Part shown: positions 50,090 to 59,969 of the stretch, piece after piece
Layout of the letters: every line of letters starts with the position of its first letter
How positions within the stretch are numbered: position 1 is the stretch's first letter
DNA from: Pseudomonas faucium
Lineage (GTDB): Bacteria; Pseudomonadota; Gammaproteobacteria; Pseudomonadales; Pseudomonadaceae
Direction: 5' to 3'
Length of the DNA: 64,000 bases
NCBI RefSeq assembly: GCF_021602585.1
Contig: NZ_BQIP01000003.1
Span: forward strand, 124,001-188,000
Made by a program: the position numbers and the translations under genes
The notes under the pieces: model-generated
What the model saw: only the letters and a program-made list of their open reading frames with translations
What the model was told of the DNA's origin: nothing
Database searches by the model: none

Positions 50090-51541
50090 GTGACCGCCGC
50101 CCTGCCCCCAACCGCCCTGCGCAATGTGCTCACCGCCTTGATGCTGGCGATTTTTCTCGGAGCCCTCGACCAGACCATCGTCGCCGTCTCCCTGCCCGCC
50201 ATCTCGGCCCAGTTCAACGACGTTGGCCTGCTGGCCTGGGTGATCTCCGGCTACATGGTGGCGATGACCGTGGCCGTGCCCATCTACGGCAAGCTGGGCG
50301 ACCTGTATGGCCGGCGGCGCATGATCCTCACCGGCATCAGCCTGTTCACCCTGGCCTCGATCGCCTGCGCGCTGGCCCAGGACATGCAGCAACTGGTGCT
50401 GGCGCGGGTGCTGCAAGGCATTGGCGCGGGAGGCATGGTTTCGGTGAGCCAGGCGATCATCGGCGACTTCGTGCCGCCGCGCGAGCGCGGCCGCTACCAG
50501 GGCTATTTCAGCAGCATGTACGCGGTGGCCAGCGTCGCTGGGCCGGTGCTCGGCGGCTGGCTGACCGCCTACCTGTCGTGGCGCTGGGTGTTCTGGGTCA
50601 ACTTGCCGCTGGGGCTGGTTGCCCTGTGGGCCATCCGCCGCGCCCTGGCCGGCATGCCGGTGCAGCGCCGCCAGGCGCGGGTGGACTATGTGGGTGCGCT
50701 GCTGCTGATCGTGGGCCTGGGCAGCCTGCTGCTGGGCATCACCCTGGTCGGCCAGGGCCATGCCTGGGCCGCGCCGCCGGTGCTGGCGCTGTTCGGCTGC
50801 GCCGGGCTTGGCCTGGTGCTGTTCATCCAGCATGAGCGGCGCTGCCAGGAACCCTTGCTGCCGCTGGGCCTGTTCGGCAATCGGGTCGCCGTGCTGTGCT
50901 GGGGGGTGATCTTCTTCGCCAGCTTCCAGTCGATCTCGCTGACCATGCTGATGCCCCTGCGCTACCAGGGCATCACCGGCGCCGGTGCCGACAGCGCCGC
51001 GCTGCACCTGCTGCCGCTGGCCATCGGGCTGCCCATTGGGGCCTTCACCGGCGGGCGCATGACCAGCTTCACCGGGCGTTACAAGCCACAGATTCTTGCC
51101 GGCGCGCTGATGATACCGGTCGCCATCTTCGCCATGGCCATCACCCCGCCGCAGTCGGCGCTGCTCAGCGGCGTGTTCATGCTGCTGACCGGTGTCGCCT
51201 GTGGCCTGCAGTTCCCCACATCGCTGGTAGGCACGCAGAGCGCGGTGGACATCAAGGACATCGGCGTGGCCACCAGTACCACCAACCTGTTCCGCTCGCT
51301 GGGCGGCGCCATGGGCGTGGCGTGCATGTCCAGCGTGCTGCTGGCGCTGCTGCACCAGGGTGGCCTGGAAATGCTGGGTAACCCGTTGCTGGGCAGCTTG
51401 CAGGCGGGCGCACCGGAACCTGCGACGCAGGCGCGGCTGCTGGAGAGCTTCCGCCACCTGCTAATGGGCAGCGCCGTGGTGTCGCTGCTCGGGTTGGTCG
51501 CGGCGTCGGTTTTGCCTGATAGGCAATTGCGAGGGCGATAG
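50090..51541 (+). CDS. DHA2-family MFS multidrug transporter
   Basis: The 483-residue protein has about fourteen helices, an early LGALDQTIVAVSLPAI (motif D1) and GKLGDLYGRRRMILTG (loop 2-3), and VLQGIGAGGMVSVSQAIIGDFVPPRERGRYQG, all typical of the DHA2 drug:H+ antiporters. The start is taken as GTG 50090 because AAGG lies 8 nt before it and it precedes the conserved first helix; no ATG lies upstream in a sensible place. It ends opposite ttgR, and an export role beside the TtgABC pump is natural, although no shared regulation is visible. Confidence 0.85.
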   Translation: MTAALPPTALRNVLTALMLAIFLGALDQTIVAVSLPAISAQFNDVGLLAWVISGYMVAMTVAVPIYGKLGDLYGRRRMILTGISLFTLASIACALAQDMQQLVLARVLQGIGAGGMVSVSQAIIGDFVPPRERGRYQGYFSSMYAVASVAGPVLGGWLTAYLSWRWVFWVNLPLGLVALWAIRRALAGMPVQRRQARVDYVGALLLIVGLGSLLLGITLVGQGHAWAAPPVLALFGCAGLGLVLFIQHERRCQEPLLPLGLFGNRVAVLCWGVIFFASFQSISLTMLMPLRYQGITGAGADSAALHLLPLAIGLPIGAFTGGRMTSFTGRYKPQILAGALMIPVAIFAMAITPPQSALLSGVFMLLTGVACGLQFPTSLVGTQSAVDIKDIGVATSTTNLFRSLGGAMGVACMSSVLLALLHQGGLEMLGNPLLGSLQAGAPEPATQARLLESFRHLLMGSAVVSLLGLVAASVLPDRQLRGR

Positions 51542-51575
51542 TGTTTAATTCCCCCTTAATCAATAAGGGAAACAC
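51541..51575. terminator. Hairpin between convergent DHA2 gene and ttgR
   Basis: CCCTTA (51553-51558) pairs with TAAGGG (51564-51569), and an outer pair GTGTTT/AAACAC (51541-51546 and 51570-51575) could extend it with a bulge. It sits between two convergent stops. Confidence 0.5.
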
Positions 51576-51599
51576 TTCCTCACAATCCTTAACAAAGTG

Positions 51600-52232
51600 T
51601 CATTTGCGCAGTGCGGGGCTCAAGCGCAGCATATCCAGCCCGGTATCGACCCACTGTTCGGCACCACGCAGCAGGTCGAAGCTGTCCGGCAGCAGCAACC
51701 AGCGCCCGATCAGGCCATCGACATAGGCAAAAAGGGCAATCGCCGCGCGCTCGACATCCAGCTCGGCAGGCAACTGCCCACGGCGCACGGCATTGGCCAA
51801 TGCCAAGGTAATGCCCTCGTGGCAATCCAGCACCGCACCTTGGCGCTGCTGGCGAATTTCACACATGTCATCGGTGAACTCGCACTTGTGATGCAGGATT
51901 TCATTGATACGCCGGGTTCGGGCATCGAGCACCAACTCGTTGAACACTTGCAGCAGCAGCTTGTGCATGCAGCCAAGCGGGTCCAGTTCGTCCTCGCTTT
52001 CGCTGGCGCGCGCCAGGTGGTCATGGGTTTCATGCAGGCTGTCGAGCAACGCCTGCACCAACTCCGCCTTGTTGTTGAAATGCCAGTAGATTGCCCCCCG
52101 GGTAACGCCCGCCAGCTCGGCGATGTCGGCCAGTGTGGTACGCGCAACCCCGCGCTTGTAGAAGGCCTTTTCCGCTGCCTCTATGATCTGGGCGCGGGTT
52201 TCCTGGGCTTCTTCTTTGGTTCGACGGACCAT
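51600..52232 (-). CDS. ttgR: TetR-type repressor TtgR
   Basis: The 210-residue repressor begins [62 protein letters not shown], the TetR helix-turn-helix. Its C-terminal domain, with [32 protein letters not shown], forms the multidrug pocket. It represses ttgABC and itself, releasing DNA when it binds flavonoids or antibiotics. The match to recalled P. putida TtgR is near complete. It is divergent from ttgA, with the operator in the gap. Confidence 0.95.
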   Translation of the reverse strand: MVRRTKEEAQETRAQIIEAAEKAFYKRGVARTTLADIAELAGVTRGAIYWHFNNKAELVQALLDSLHETHDHLARASESEDELDPLGCMHKLLLQVFNELVLDARTRRINEILHHKCEFTDDMCEIRQQRQGAVLDCHEGITLALANAVRRGQLPAELDVERAAIALFAYVDGLIGRWLLLPDSFDLLRGAEQWVDTGLDMLRLSPALRK

Positions 52233-52358
52233 GGCAGTACAACCTCATCTGGGCCCGCAGGCACTGTGCGTGCGGGGAATCCGCCGGGGGCACCTCTGCA
52301 GGGTACCTACCGGATTGGCTAATCGACGGCTGGGGACGACATCTGGTAGCACCCAGCG

Positions 52359-52392
52359 CTATTTACAAACAACCGTGAATGTAAGTATATTC
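52359..52392. promoter_or_regulatory. TtgR operator overlapping the ttgABC promoter
   Basis: The segment contains TTAC (52363-52366) and GTAA (52381-52384) half sites around a pseudo-palindrome, and the string GAATGTAAGTATATTC. This matches the TtgR operator as I recall it from P. putida. It lies in the gap between ttgR and ttgA. Confidence 0.75.
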
Positions 52393-52488
52393 GTTAGTAA
52401 GCTATTTATCCACCGGATAGATTTTTTTCTGACAAGACTCTTCCATTACTCTTGAGCGTCTCCCAGCTCTAGCGACCCGAGGATCCTC

Positions 52489-53655
52489 ATGCAATTCAAG
52501 CCAGCCGTTACCGCTCTGGTTTCCGCCGTCGCCCTGGCAACCCTGCTAAGTGGCTGTAAGAAAGAAGAAGCCGCGCCCGCAGCGCAGGCTCCTCTGGTCG
52601 GCGTCGTTACCTTGCAACCGCAAGCCTTCACCCTGACCTCGGAACTGCCGGGGCGCACCAGCGCCTTCCGCGTCGCCGAAGTGCGCCCGCAGGTCAATGG
52701 CATCATCCTCAAGCGCCTGTTCAAGGAAGGCAGCGACGTCAAGGAAGGGCAGCAGCTCTACCAGATCGACCCAGCCGTGTACGAGGCCAACCTGGCCAAC
52801 GCCCAGGCCAACCTGCAGGCGACCCGCTCGCTGGCCGAGCGCTACAAGCAGCTGATCGACGAGCAAGCCGTTTCCAAGCAGGAATACGACGACGCCAATG
52901 CCAAACGATTGCAAGCCGACGCCTCGCTCAAGAGCGCCCAGATCGACCTGCGCTACACCAAGGTACTGGCACCGATCAGCGGCCGCATCGGCCGTTCCTC
53001 GTTCACCGAAGGTGCACTGGTGAGCAATGGCCAGACCAACGCCATGGCCACCATCCAGCAGCTCGACCCGATCTACGTCGACGTCACCCAGTCCACTGCC
53101 GAGCTGCTCAAGCTGCGCCGTGACCTGGAAAGCGGCCAGCTGCAGAAGGCTGGCGACAACGCCGCCTCGGTACAGCTGGTGCTCGAAGATGGCAGCCTGT
53201 TCAAGCAGGAAGGCCGCCTGGAGTTCTCCGAAGTCGCGGTCGACGAGACCACCGGCTCGGTGACCCTGCGCGCCATCTTCGCCAACCCCGACCACACCCT
53301 GCTGCCTGGCATGTTCGTGCATGCGCGGCTCAAGGCCGGGGTCAACAGCAATGCCATCCTGGCCCCGCAGCAAGGCGTGACCCGCGACCTCAAGGGCGCC
53401 CCCACCGCGCTGGTGGTCAACCAGGAAAACAAGGTCGAACTGCGCCAGCTCAAGGCCAGCCGTACCCTGGGCAGCGACTGGCTGATCGAAGAAGGCCTCA
53501 ACCCGGGCGACCGCCTGATCACCGAAGGCCTGCAGTACGTGCGCCCTGGCGTCGAGGTCAAGGTCAGCGATGCCACCAACGTCAAGAAGCCGGGCGGCCC
53601 TGATCAGGCCAACGCGGCCAAAGCAGACGCAAAAGCAGACGCCAAAGCGGAGTAA
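52489..53655 (+). CDS. ttgA: RND efflux periplasmic adaptor TtgA
   Basis: The 388-residue lipoprotein has a lipobox (LLSGCKKEE). The adaptor shows a lipoyl-like domain, a hairpin with EANLANAQANLQATRSLAERYKQLIDEQAVSKQEYDDANAKR, and the barrel region TGSVTLRAIFANPDHTLLPGMFVHARL. It links the TtgB pump to TtgC. The C-terminus is Ala/Lys/Asp-rich (KADAKADAKAE). It is the first gene of ttgABC, transcribed from the TtgR-controlled promoter. Confidence 0.96.
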   Translation: MQFKPAVTALVSAVALATLLSGCKKEEAAPAAQAPLVGVVTLQPQAFTLTSELPGRTSAFRVAEVRPQVNGIILKRLFKEGSDVKEGQQLYQIDPAVYEANLANAQANLQATRSLAERYKQLIDEQAVSKQEYDDANAKRLQADASLKSAQIDLRYTKVLAPISGRIGRSSFTEGALVSNGQTNAMATIQQLDPIYVDVTQSTAELLKLRRDLESGQLQKAGDNAASVQLVLEDGSLFKQEGRLEFSEVAVDETTGSVTLRAIFANPDHTLLPGMFVHARLKAGVNSNAILAPQQGVTRDLKGAPTALVVNQENKVELRQLKASRTLGSDWLIEEGLNPGDRLITEGLQYVRPGVEVKVSDATNVKKPGGPDQANAAKADAKADAKAE

Positions 53656-53658
53656 ACC

Positions 53659-56600
53659 ATGTCGAAGTTCTTTATCGATCGCCCGATCTTCGCCTGGGTG
53701 ATCGCCTTGGTGATCATGCTGGTCGGCGCCTTGTCGATCCTGAAGCTGCCGATCAACCAGTACCCGAGCATCGCGCCGCCGGCCATCGCCATCGCCGTGA
53801 CCTACCCGGGCGCCTCGGCGCAAACCGTGCAGGACACCGTGGTACAGGTGATCGAGCAGCAGCTCAACGGTATCGACAACCTGCGTTATGTGTCCTCGGA
53901 GTCCAACTCCGACGGCAGCATGACCATCACCGCGACCTTCGAGCAGGGCACCAACCCTGACACCGCGCAGGTCCAGGTGCAGAACAAGCTGAACCTGGCC
54001 ACCCCGCTGCTGCCCCAGGAAGTGCAGCAGCAAGGTATCCGCGTCACCAAGGCAGTGAAGAACTTCCTGCTGGTGATCGGCCTGGTGTCCGAAGACGGCA
54101 GCATGACCAAGGACGACCTGGCCAACTACATCGTCTCCAACATGCAGGACCCGATCTCGCGTACTGCCGGTGTCGGTGACTTCCAGGTGTTCGGTGCCCA
54201 GTACGCCATGCGTATCTGGCTGGATCCGGCCAAGCTGAACAAGTTCCAGCTGACCCCGGTCGACGTCAGGACCGCGGTCGCCGCGCAGAACGTGCAGGTG
54301 TCCTCCGGCCAGCTCGGCGGCCTGCCAGCCATGCCGGGTACCCAGCTCAACGCCACCATCATCGGCAAGACCCGCCTGCAGACTGCCGAGCAGTTCGAGA
54401 AGATCCTGCTCAAGGTCAACAAGGATGGCTCGCAGGTACGCCTGGGTGATGTTGCCGAGGTCGGCCTGGGTGGCGAGAACTACGCCGTCAGCGCCCAGTT
54501 CAACGGCAAGCCGGCCTCGGGCCTGGCGGTCAAGCTGGCCACCGGCGCCAACGCCCTGGACACCGCCAAGGCCCTGCGCCAGACCGTCAACGACCTGGAG
54601 CCGTTCTTCCCGCCTGGGGTGAAGGCAGTGTTCCCGTATGACACCACGCCGGTGGTCACCGAATCGATCAGCGGGGTAATCCACACCCTGATCGAAGCCG
54701 TGGTCCTGGTGTTCCTGGTGATGTACCTGTTCCTGCAGAACTTCCGCGCCACGATCATCACCACCATGACCGTACCGGTGGTATTGCTCGGTACCTTCGG
54801 CATCCTTGCCGCCGCCGGCTTCAGCATCAACACCCTGACCATGTTCGCCATGGTCCTGGCCATCGGCTTGCTGGTGGACGATGCCATCGTCGTGGTGGAG
54901 AACGTCGAGCGGGTCATGTCCGAGGAAGGCTTGCCGCCCAAGGAGGCGACCAAGCGTTCCATGGAGCAGATCCAGGGTGCGCTGGTCGGTATCGCCCTGG
55001 TGCTGTCGGCGGTACTGCTGCCCATGGCCTTCTTCGGCGGTTCCACCGGTGTGATCTACCGGCAGTTCTCCATCACCATCGTCTCGGCCATGGGCCTGTC
55101 GGTGCTGGTGGCGCTGATCTTCACCCCGGCCCTGTGCGCCACCATGCTCAAGCCGCTGAAGAAGGGCGAGCACCATGTGGCCAAGGGTGGTTTCTTCGGC
55201 TGGTTCAACCGCAACTTCGACCGCAGCGTGAACGGCTACGAGCGCAGCGTCGGTACCATCCTGCGCAACAAGGTGCCGTTCCTGCTCGCCTACGCGCTGA
55301 TCGTGGTCGGCATGATCTGGCTGTTCGCCCGCATCCCTACCGCGTTCCTGCCAGAGGAAGACCAGGGCGTGCTGTTCGCCCAGGTGCAGACCCCGGCCGG
55401 CTCCAGTGCCGAACGCACCCAGGTGGTGGTCGACCAGATGCGCGAGTACCTGCTCAAGGACGAAGCCGATACCGTTGCCTCGGTGTTCACCGTCAACGGC
55501 TTCAACTTCGCCGGCCGTGGCCAGAGCTCAGGCATGGCGTTCATCATGCTCAAGCCGTGGGATGAGCGCTCCAAGGAGAATAGCGTGTTCGCCCTGGCCC
55601 AGCGCGCCCAGCAGCACTTCTTCGGCTTCCGCGATGCGATGGTGTTCGCCTTCGCCCCGCCTGCCGTACTCGAACTGGGTAACGCCACTGGCTTCGACGT
55701 ATTCCTTCAGGACCGCGGCGGTGTCGGCCATGAAAAACTCATGGAAGCGCGCAACCAGTTCCTCGCCAAGGCCGCCCAGAGCAAGGTACTCAGTGCCGTG
55801 CGCCCCAACGGCCTGAACGATGAGCCGCAGTACCAGCTGACCATCGATGACGAACGTGCCAGCGCCCTGGGCGTGACCATCGCCGACATCAACAACACCC
55901 TGTCGATTGCCCTGGGTGCCAGCTACGTCAACGACTTCATCGACCGCGGCCGGGTCAAGAAGGTGTACATCCAGGGTGAAGCCAACTCGCGGATGAGCCC
56001 GGAAGACCTGCAGAAGTGGTACGTACGCAACGGCGCAGGCGAAATGGTGCCGTTCTCCTCCTTCGCCAAAGGCGAGTGGAGCTACGGTTCGCCGAAGCTG
56101 TCGCGCTACAACGGCGTCGAAGCGATGGAAATTCTCGGTGCGCCAGCCCCTGGCTACAGTACCGGTGAAGCCATGGCCGAGGTGGAACGCATCGCCGGCG
56201 AGCTGCCTGACGGCATCGGCTTCTCCTGGACCGGCATGTCCTACGAGGAAAAACTCTCCGGCTCGCAGATGCCGGCACTGTTCGCCCTCTCGGTCCTGTT
56301 CGTGTTCCTCTGCCTGGCAGCCCTGTACGAAAGCTGGTCGATCCCGATCGCGGTCGTGCTGGTAGTGCCACTGGGTATCATCGGTGCACTGATCGCCACC
56401 AGCCTGCGCGGGTTGTCGAACGACGTGTACTTCCTGGTCGGCCTGTTGACCACCATCGGCCTGGCGGCGAAGAACGCCATCCTGATCGTGGAATTCGCCA
56501 AGGAACTGCATGAGCAAGGCCGCAGCCTGTATGACGCGGCGATCGAGGCGTGCCGCATGCGTCTGCGCCCGATCATCATGACCTCGCTGGCGTTCATCCT

Positions 56601-56811
56601 CGGGGTGGTACCGTTGACCATCGCCAGCGGCGCCGGCGCCGGCAGCCAGCACGCCATCGGCACCGGCGTGATCGGCGGCATGATCAGTGCGACCATCCTG
56701 GCTATCTTCTGGGTACCGCTATTCTTCGTCGCAGTGTCGTCGGTGTTCGGCAGCAAAGAGCCGGAAAAAGACGCCACCCCTGAAACTCCACGTTATGAGG
56801 CTGGGCAATGA
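53659..56811 (+). CDS. ttgB: RND efflux pump TtgB
   Basis: The 1050-residue inner-membrane proton antiporter has twelve helices. The proton-relay pair in helix 4 reads [13 protein letters not shown] (Asp-Asp), and the start [36 protein letters not shown] is typical of the HAE1 family. Length and both large periplasmic loops are intact. It exports solvents, antibiotics and flavonoids. It starts 3 nt after ttgA and overlaps ttgC by 4 nt. Confidence 0.97.
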   Translation: MSKFFIDRPIFAWVIALVIMLVGALSILKLPINQYPSIAPPAIAIAVTYPGASAQTVQDTVVQVIEQQLNGIDNLRYVSSESNSDGSMTITATFEQGTNPDTAQVQVQNKLNLATPLLPQEVQQQGIRVTKAVKNFLLVIGLVSEDGSMTKDDLANYIVSNMQDPISRTAGVGDFQVFGAQYAMRIWLDPAKLNKFQLTPVDVRTAVAAQNVQVSSGQLGGLPAMPGTQLNATIIGKTRLQTAEQFEKILLKVNKDGSQVRLGDVAEVGLGGENYAVSAQFNGKPASGLAVKLATGANALDTAKALRQTVNDLEPFFPPGVKAVFPYDTTPVVTESISGVIHTLIEAVVLVFLVMYLFLQNFRATIITTMTVPVVLLGTFGILAAAGFSINTLTMFAMVLAIGLLVDDAIVVVENVERVMSEEGLPPKEATKRSMEQIQGALVGIALVLSAVLLPMAFFGGSTGVIYRQFSITIVSAMGLSVLVALIFTPALCATMLKPLKKGEHHVAKGGFFGWFNRNFDRSVNGYERSVGTILRNKVPFLLAYALIVVGMIWLFARIPTAFLPEEDQGVLFAQVQTPAGSSAERTQVVVDQMREYLLKDEADTVASVFTVNGFNFAGRGQSSGMAFIMLKPWDERSKENSVFALAQRAQQHFFGFRDAMVFAFAPPAVLELGNATGFDVFLQDRGGVGHEKLMEARNQFLAKAAQSKVLSAVRPNGLNDEPQYQLTIDDERASALGVTIADINNTLSIALGASYVNDFIDRGRVKKVYIQGEANSRMSPEDLQKWYVRNGAGEMVPFSSFAKGEWSYGSPKLSRYNGVEAMEILGAPAPGYSTGEAMAEVERIAGELPDGIGFSWTGMSYEEKLSGSQMPALFALSVLFVFLCLAALYESWSIPIAVVLVVPLGIIGALIATSLRGLSNDVYFLVGLLTTIGLAAKNAILIVEFAKELHEQGRSLYDAAIEACRMRLRPIIMTSLAFILGVVPLTIASGAGAGSQHAIGTGVIGGMISATILAIFWVPLFFVAVSSVFGSKEPEKDATPETPRYEAGQ

Positions 56812-58262
56812 CCAAGTCTTTGTTGTCCCTGGCGGTAACCGCTTTCATTCTTGGCGGCTGCTCGCTGATCCCTGATTACCAGACCCCGGAGTCGCCGGTG
56901 GCTGCGCAGTGGCCGCAAGGCCCTGCGTACTCCCCGGCCCAGTCGGCCGAGGTTGCTGCCGCCGAACAGGGCTGGCGCCAGTTCTTCCACGACCCGGCGC
57001 TGCAGCAGCTGATCCAGACCTCGCTGGTCAACAACCGTGACCTGCGCGTGGCTGCGTTGAACATCGACGCCTACCGCGCCCAGTACCGCATCCAGCGTGC
57101 CGACCTGTTCCCGGCGGTTTCCGCCACGGGCAGCGGCAGCCGCCAGCGGGTGCCGGCGAACATGTCGCAGACCGGCGAGTCGGGCATCACCAGCCAGTAC
57201 TCGGCCACTTTGGGCGTCAGCGCCTATGAGCTGGACCTGTTCGGCCGGGTGCGCAGCCTCACCGAGCAGGCCCTGGAAACCTACCTGTCCAGCGAGCAGG
57301 CGCGCCGCTCCACGCAGATCGCCCTGGTGGCCAGCGTGGCCAACGCCTACTACACCTGGCAGGCCGACCAGGCGCTGTTCAAGCTGACCGAGGACACCCT
57401 CAAGACCTACGAGGAAAGCTACAACCTCACGCGTCGCAGCAATGAAGTGGGCGTCGCCTCGGCCCTCGACGTCAGCCAGGCGCGCACCGCCGTGGAAGGC
57501 GCGCGGGTCAAGTACTCGCAGTACCAGCGCCTGGTCGCCCAGGACGCCAACAGCCTGGCCGTGCTGATCGGCACCGGCATTCCTGCAGACTTGGCCAAGC
57601 CGCTCGAGCTCAATGCCGACCAGCTCGCCGACGTGCCGGCCGGCCTGTCGTCGGACGTGCTGCGCCGCCGCCCGGACATCCAGGAAGCCGAGCACTTGCT
57701 CAAGGCCGCCAACGCCAATATCGGTGCAGCCCGGGCCGCGTTCTTCCCGAGCATCAGCCTGACGGCCAACGCCGGCAGCCTGAGCCCCGACATGGGCCAC
57801 CTGTTCTCGGGCGGGCAAGGCACCTGGCTGTTCCAGCCGCAGATCAACCTGCCGATCTTCAACGCCGGCAGCCTGAAGGCCAGCCTGGACTACTCGAAGA
57901 TCCAGAAGGACATCAACGTCGCCAAGTACGAAAAGACCATCCAGACCGCCTTCCAGGAAGTCTCCGATGGCCTGGCGGCGCGCAAGACCTTCGAAGAGCA
58001 GCTGCAGGCGCAACGCGACCTGGTGCAGGCGAACCAGGATTACTACCGCCTGGCAGAGCGTCGCTACCGCATCGGTATCGACAGCAACCTGACCTTCCTC
58101 GACGCCCAGCGCAACCTGTTCAGCGCCCAGCAGTCGCTGATCACCGACCGCCTTTCGCAACTGACCAGCGAGGTCAACCTCTACAAGGCGCTCGGCGGTG
58201 GCTGGTACGAGCAGTCCGGGCAGGCCAATCAGCAGGTTTCGGTGGCTACGCCGAACAGCTGA
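56808..58262 (+). CDS. ttgC: RND efflux outer-membrane channel TtgC
   Basis: The 484-residue lipoprotein has a lipobox ([10 protein letters not shown]) and the two TolC-like repeats, with [21 protein letters not shown] and the late [15 protein letters not shown] and [23 protein letters not shown]. It completes the TtgABC pump. The start overlaps ttgB by 4 nt. A strong terminator follows. Confidence 0.96.
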   Translation: MTKSLLSLAVTAFILGGCSLIPDYQTPESPVAAQWPQGPAYSPAQSAEVAAAEQGWRQFFHDPALQQLIQTSLVNNRDLRVAALNIDAYRAQYRIQRADLFPAVSATGSGSRQRVPANMSQTGESGITSQYSATLGVSAYELDLFGRVRSLTEQALETYLSSEQARRSTQIALVASVANAYYTWQADQALFKLTEDTLKTYEESYNLTRRSNEVGVASALDVSQARTAVEGARVKYSQYQRLVAQDANSLAVLIGTGIPADLAKPLELNADQLADVPAGLSSDVLRRRPDIQEAEHLLKAANANIGAARAAFFPSISLTANAGSLSPDMGHLFSGGQGTWLFQPQINLPIFNAGSLKASLDYSKIQKDINVAKYEKTIQTAFQEVSDGLAARKTFEEQLQAQRDLVQANQDYYRLAERRYRIGIDSNLTFLDAQRNLFSAQQSLITDRLSQLTSEVNLYKALGGGWYEQSGQANQQVSVATPNS

Positions 58263-58282
58263 TTCGTTCTGGCAACAGCATC

Positions 58283-58308
58283 AAGCCCACCCTTGCGGTG
58301 GGCTTTTT
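58283..58308 (+). terminator. Intrinsic terminator after ttgABC
   Basis: AAGCCCACC (58283-58291) pairs with GGTGGGCTT (58297-58305) around CTTGC, followed by T to 58308. It ends the ttgABC transcript. Confidence 0.9.
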
Positions 58309-58360
58309 GTTGATGCCGGCAAGGCCAGCACCCTCAACAATTAACCAGCTGGAACATACC

Positions 58361-58375
58361 GTTCGATTATCGCCC
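58361..58375 (+). promoter_or_regulatory. PcaR-like box before the OprD-type porin
   Basis: GTTCGATTATCGCCC matches 13 of 15 positions of the PcaR operator that I recall for P. putida pca promoters (GTTCGATAATCGCAC). It lies about 150 nt before the porin ATG, and its inner GATTAT could be the -10 with TTAACC (58341-58346) 18 nt upstream as the -35. Confidence 0.55.
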
Positions 58376-58500
58376 GATTCCGCTTGCGGCGAATTGCCCC
58401 ATCCCCGCCCTGCCCCGCACCATCGCTCACGCAACGTTGCACCGGTTCATCAAACAGCCCCGCCCCTGCAGGCCCGCACCCTGCAGCGCACAGGCTCGCC

Positions 58501-58511
58501 AATAAAAACAA
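58501..58511 (+). promoter_or_regulatory. Crc/Hfq motif before the OprD-type porin
   Basis: AATAAAAACAA contains AAnAAnAA in two registers and lies 15 nt before the porin ATG. It suggests catabolite repression, as is common for aromatic-acid uptake genes. Confidence 0.5.
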
Positions 58512-58525
58512 GAGATCCACCACCG

Positions 58526-59779
58526 ATGAGCACTTTGCAACCCGCACGCCAGCTGCTGCCCGGCTTGTTGGCCATGTCCTGCGCCCTCCCCGTGTACGCC
58601 GCCGAAGGCGGTTTCATGGAAGACGCCAAGGCCAGCCTCAACCTGCGCAACTTCTACATCAACCGCAATTTCGTCGACCCGGCCCACCCCCAGGCCAAGG
58701 GCGAGGAATGGACCCAGAGCTTCATCCTCGATGCCCGCTCGGGCTTCACCCAGGGCACGCTAGGCTTCGGCGTCGACGTGCTGGGCCTGTACTCGGTCAA
58801 GCTCGATGGCGGCAAGGGCACCACCAATACCCACTTGCTGCCGGTACACGACGATGGCCGCCCCGCCGACGACTTCGGCCGCCTCGGCGTTGCCTTGAAG
58901 GCCAAACTCTCCGAGACCGAACTGAAGGTCGGCGAGTGGATGCCGGTGCTGCCGATCCTGCGTGCCGACGACGGCCGCTCGCTGCCGCAGACCTTCCGCG
59001 GCGGCCAGCTCACCTCTCGGGAAATCGCCGGCCTGACCTTGTACGCCGGCCAGTTGCGCGGCAACAGCCCGCGCAACGACGCCAGCATGGACGACATGTC
59101 GCTCAACGGCCGCGCAGCCTTTACCTCCGATCGCTTCAACTTCGCCGGCGGTGAATACAGCTTCAACGACAAACGCACCCTGGTCGGCCTGTGGGACGCC
59201 CAGCTCAAGGACATCTACCGCCAGCAGTACCTCAACCTGGTGCACAGCCAGCCACTGGGTGAATGGACCCTGGGCGCCAACCTGGGCTACTTCATCGGCA
59301 AGGAAGACGGCGCCGAGCGCGCAGGGCAACTGGACAACCGCACGGCTTCGGCGATGCTCTCGGCACGGTACAAGGGCAACACCTTCTATGTCGGCCTGCA
59401 GAAAGTCAGTGGCGACGACGCCTGGTTGAGGGTCAACGGCACCAGCGGCGGCACCCTGGCCAACGACAGCTACAACTCAAGCTTCGACAATGCCAAGGAG
59501 CGCTCCTGGCAGGTGCGCCATGACTTCAACTTCGTGACGCTGGGCTTCCCGGGGCTGACCTTGATGAACCGCTACATCAAGGGCGACAAGGTGACGGCAG
59601 GCGGGGTCGACGATGGCAAGGAATGGGCGCGTGAGACCGAGCTGGCCTACGTGGTGCAGTCGGGGTCGTTCAAGGATTTGTCGGTGAAGTGGCGCAACTC
59701 GACCATGCGGCGGGACTTCAGCACCAATTCGTTTGATGAGAACCGCTTGATTGTGAGTTATCCGTTGAATCTGCTTTGA
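58526..59779 (+). CDS. OprD-family porin, BenF-like
   Basis: The 417-residue precursor has a signal peptide (MSTLQPARQLLPGLLAMSCALPVYA) and the family start EGGFMEDAKASLNLRNFYINRNFVD. The barrel ends in a terminal Leu preceded by ENRLIVSYPLNLL. Many positions follow the OpdH pattern, but the two differ in loops. Its PcaR-like box and nearby pca genes suggest uptake of an aromatic acid such as protocatechuate, 4-hydroxybenzoate or benzoate. The ATG at 58526 is chosen over a longer frame that lacks a signal peptide. Confidence 0.88.
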   Translation: MSTLQPARQLLPGLLAMSCALPVYAAEGGFMEDAKASLNLRNFYINRNFVDPAHPQAKGEEWTQSFILDARSGFTQGTLGFGVDVLGLYSVKLDGGKGTTNTHLLPVHDDGRPADDFGRLGVALKAKLSETELKVGEWMPVLPILRADDGRSLPQTFRGGQLTSREIAGLTLYAGQLRGNSPRNDASMDDMSLNGRAAFTSDRFNFAGGEYSFNDKRTLVGLWDAQLKDIYRQQYLNLVHSQPLGEWTLGANLGYFIGKEDGAERAGQLDNRTASAMLSARYKGNTFYVGLQKVSGDDAWLRVNGTSGGTLANDSYNSSFDNAKERSWQVRHDFNFVTLGFPGLTLMNRYIKGDKVTAGGVDDGKEWARETELAYVVQSGSFKDLSVKWRNSTMRRDFSTNSFDENRLIVSYPLNLL

Positions 59780-59790
59780 GGTTGCGGCCC

Positions 59791-59857
59791 CATCGCGGAT
59801 GAAGCCGCTCCTACAACGGCCGCGCTGCCCTCCGTAGGAGCGGATTCATCCGCGATG
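59791..59857. repeat. REP pair, second family (GCGGATGAAGCCGC core)
   Basis: CATCGCGGATGAAGCCGCTCCTA (59791-59813 region) and its reverse complement (59835-59857) differ at one site. This core differs from the REP type after nadB. Confidence 0.85.
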
Positions 59858-59969
59858 AAGCCCACACAAATAAATAACTAAAACGAATAAATAAACAATA
59901 AATCCTTCATTGACGACATATGAGGTAACCGTTTAAATCGGCCTCTCTCCCCCGCCGCAGAGCCTCGAC

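Noticed and set aside
52546-55176. Minus-strand open frame of 876 codons across ttgA and ttgB
   Set aside because: It is antisense to two certain efflux genes and has no recognisable domains.
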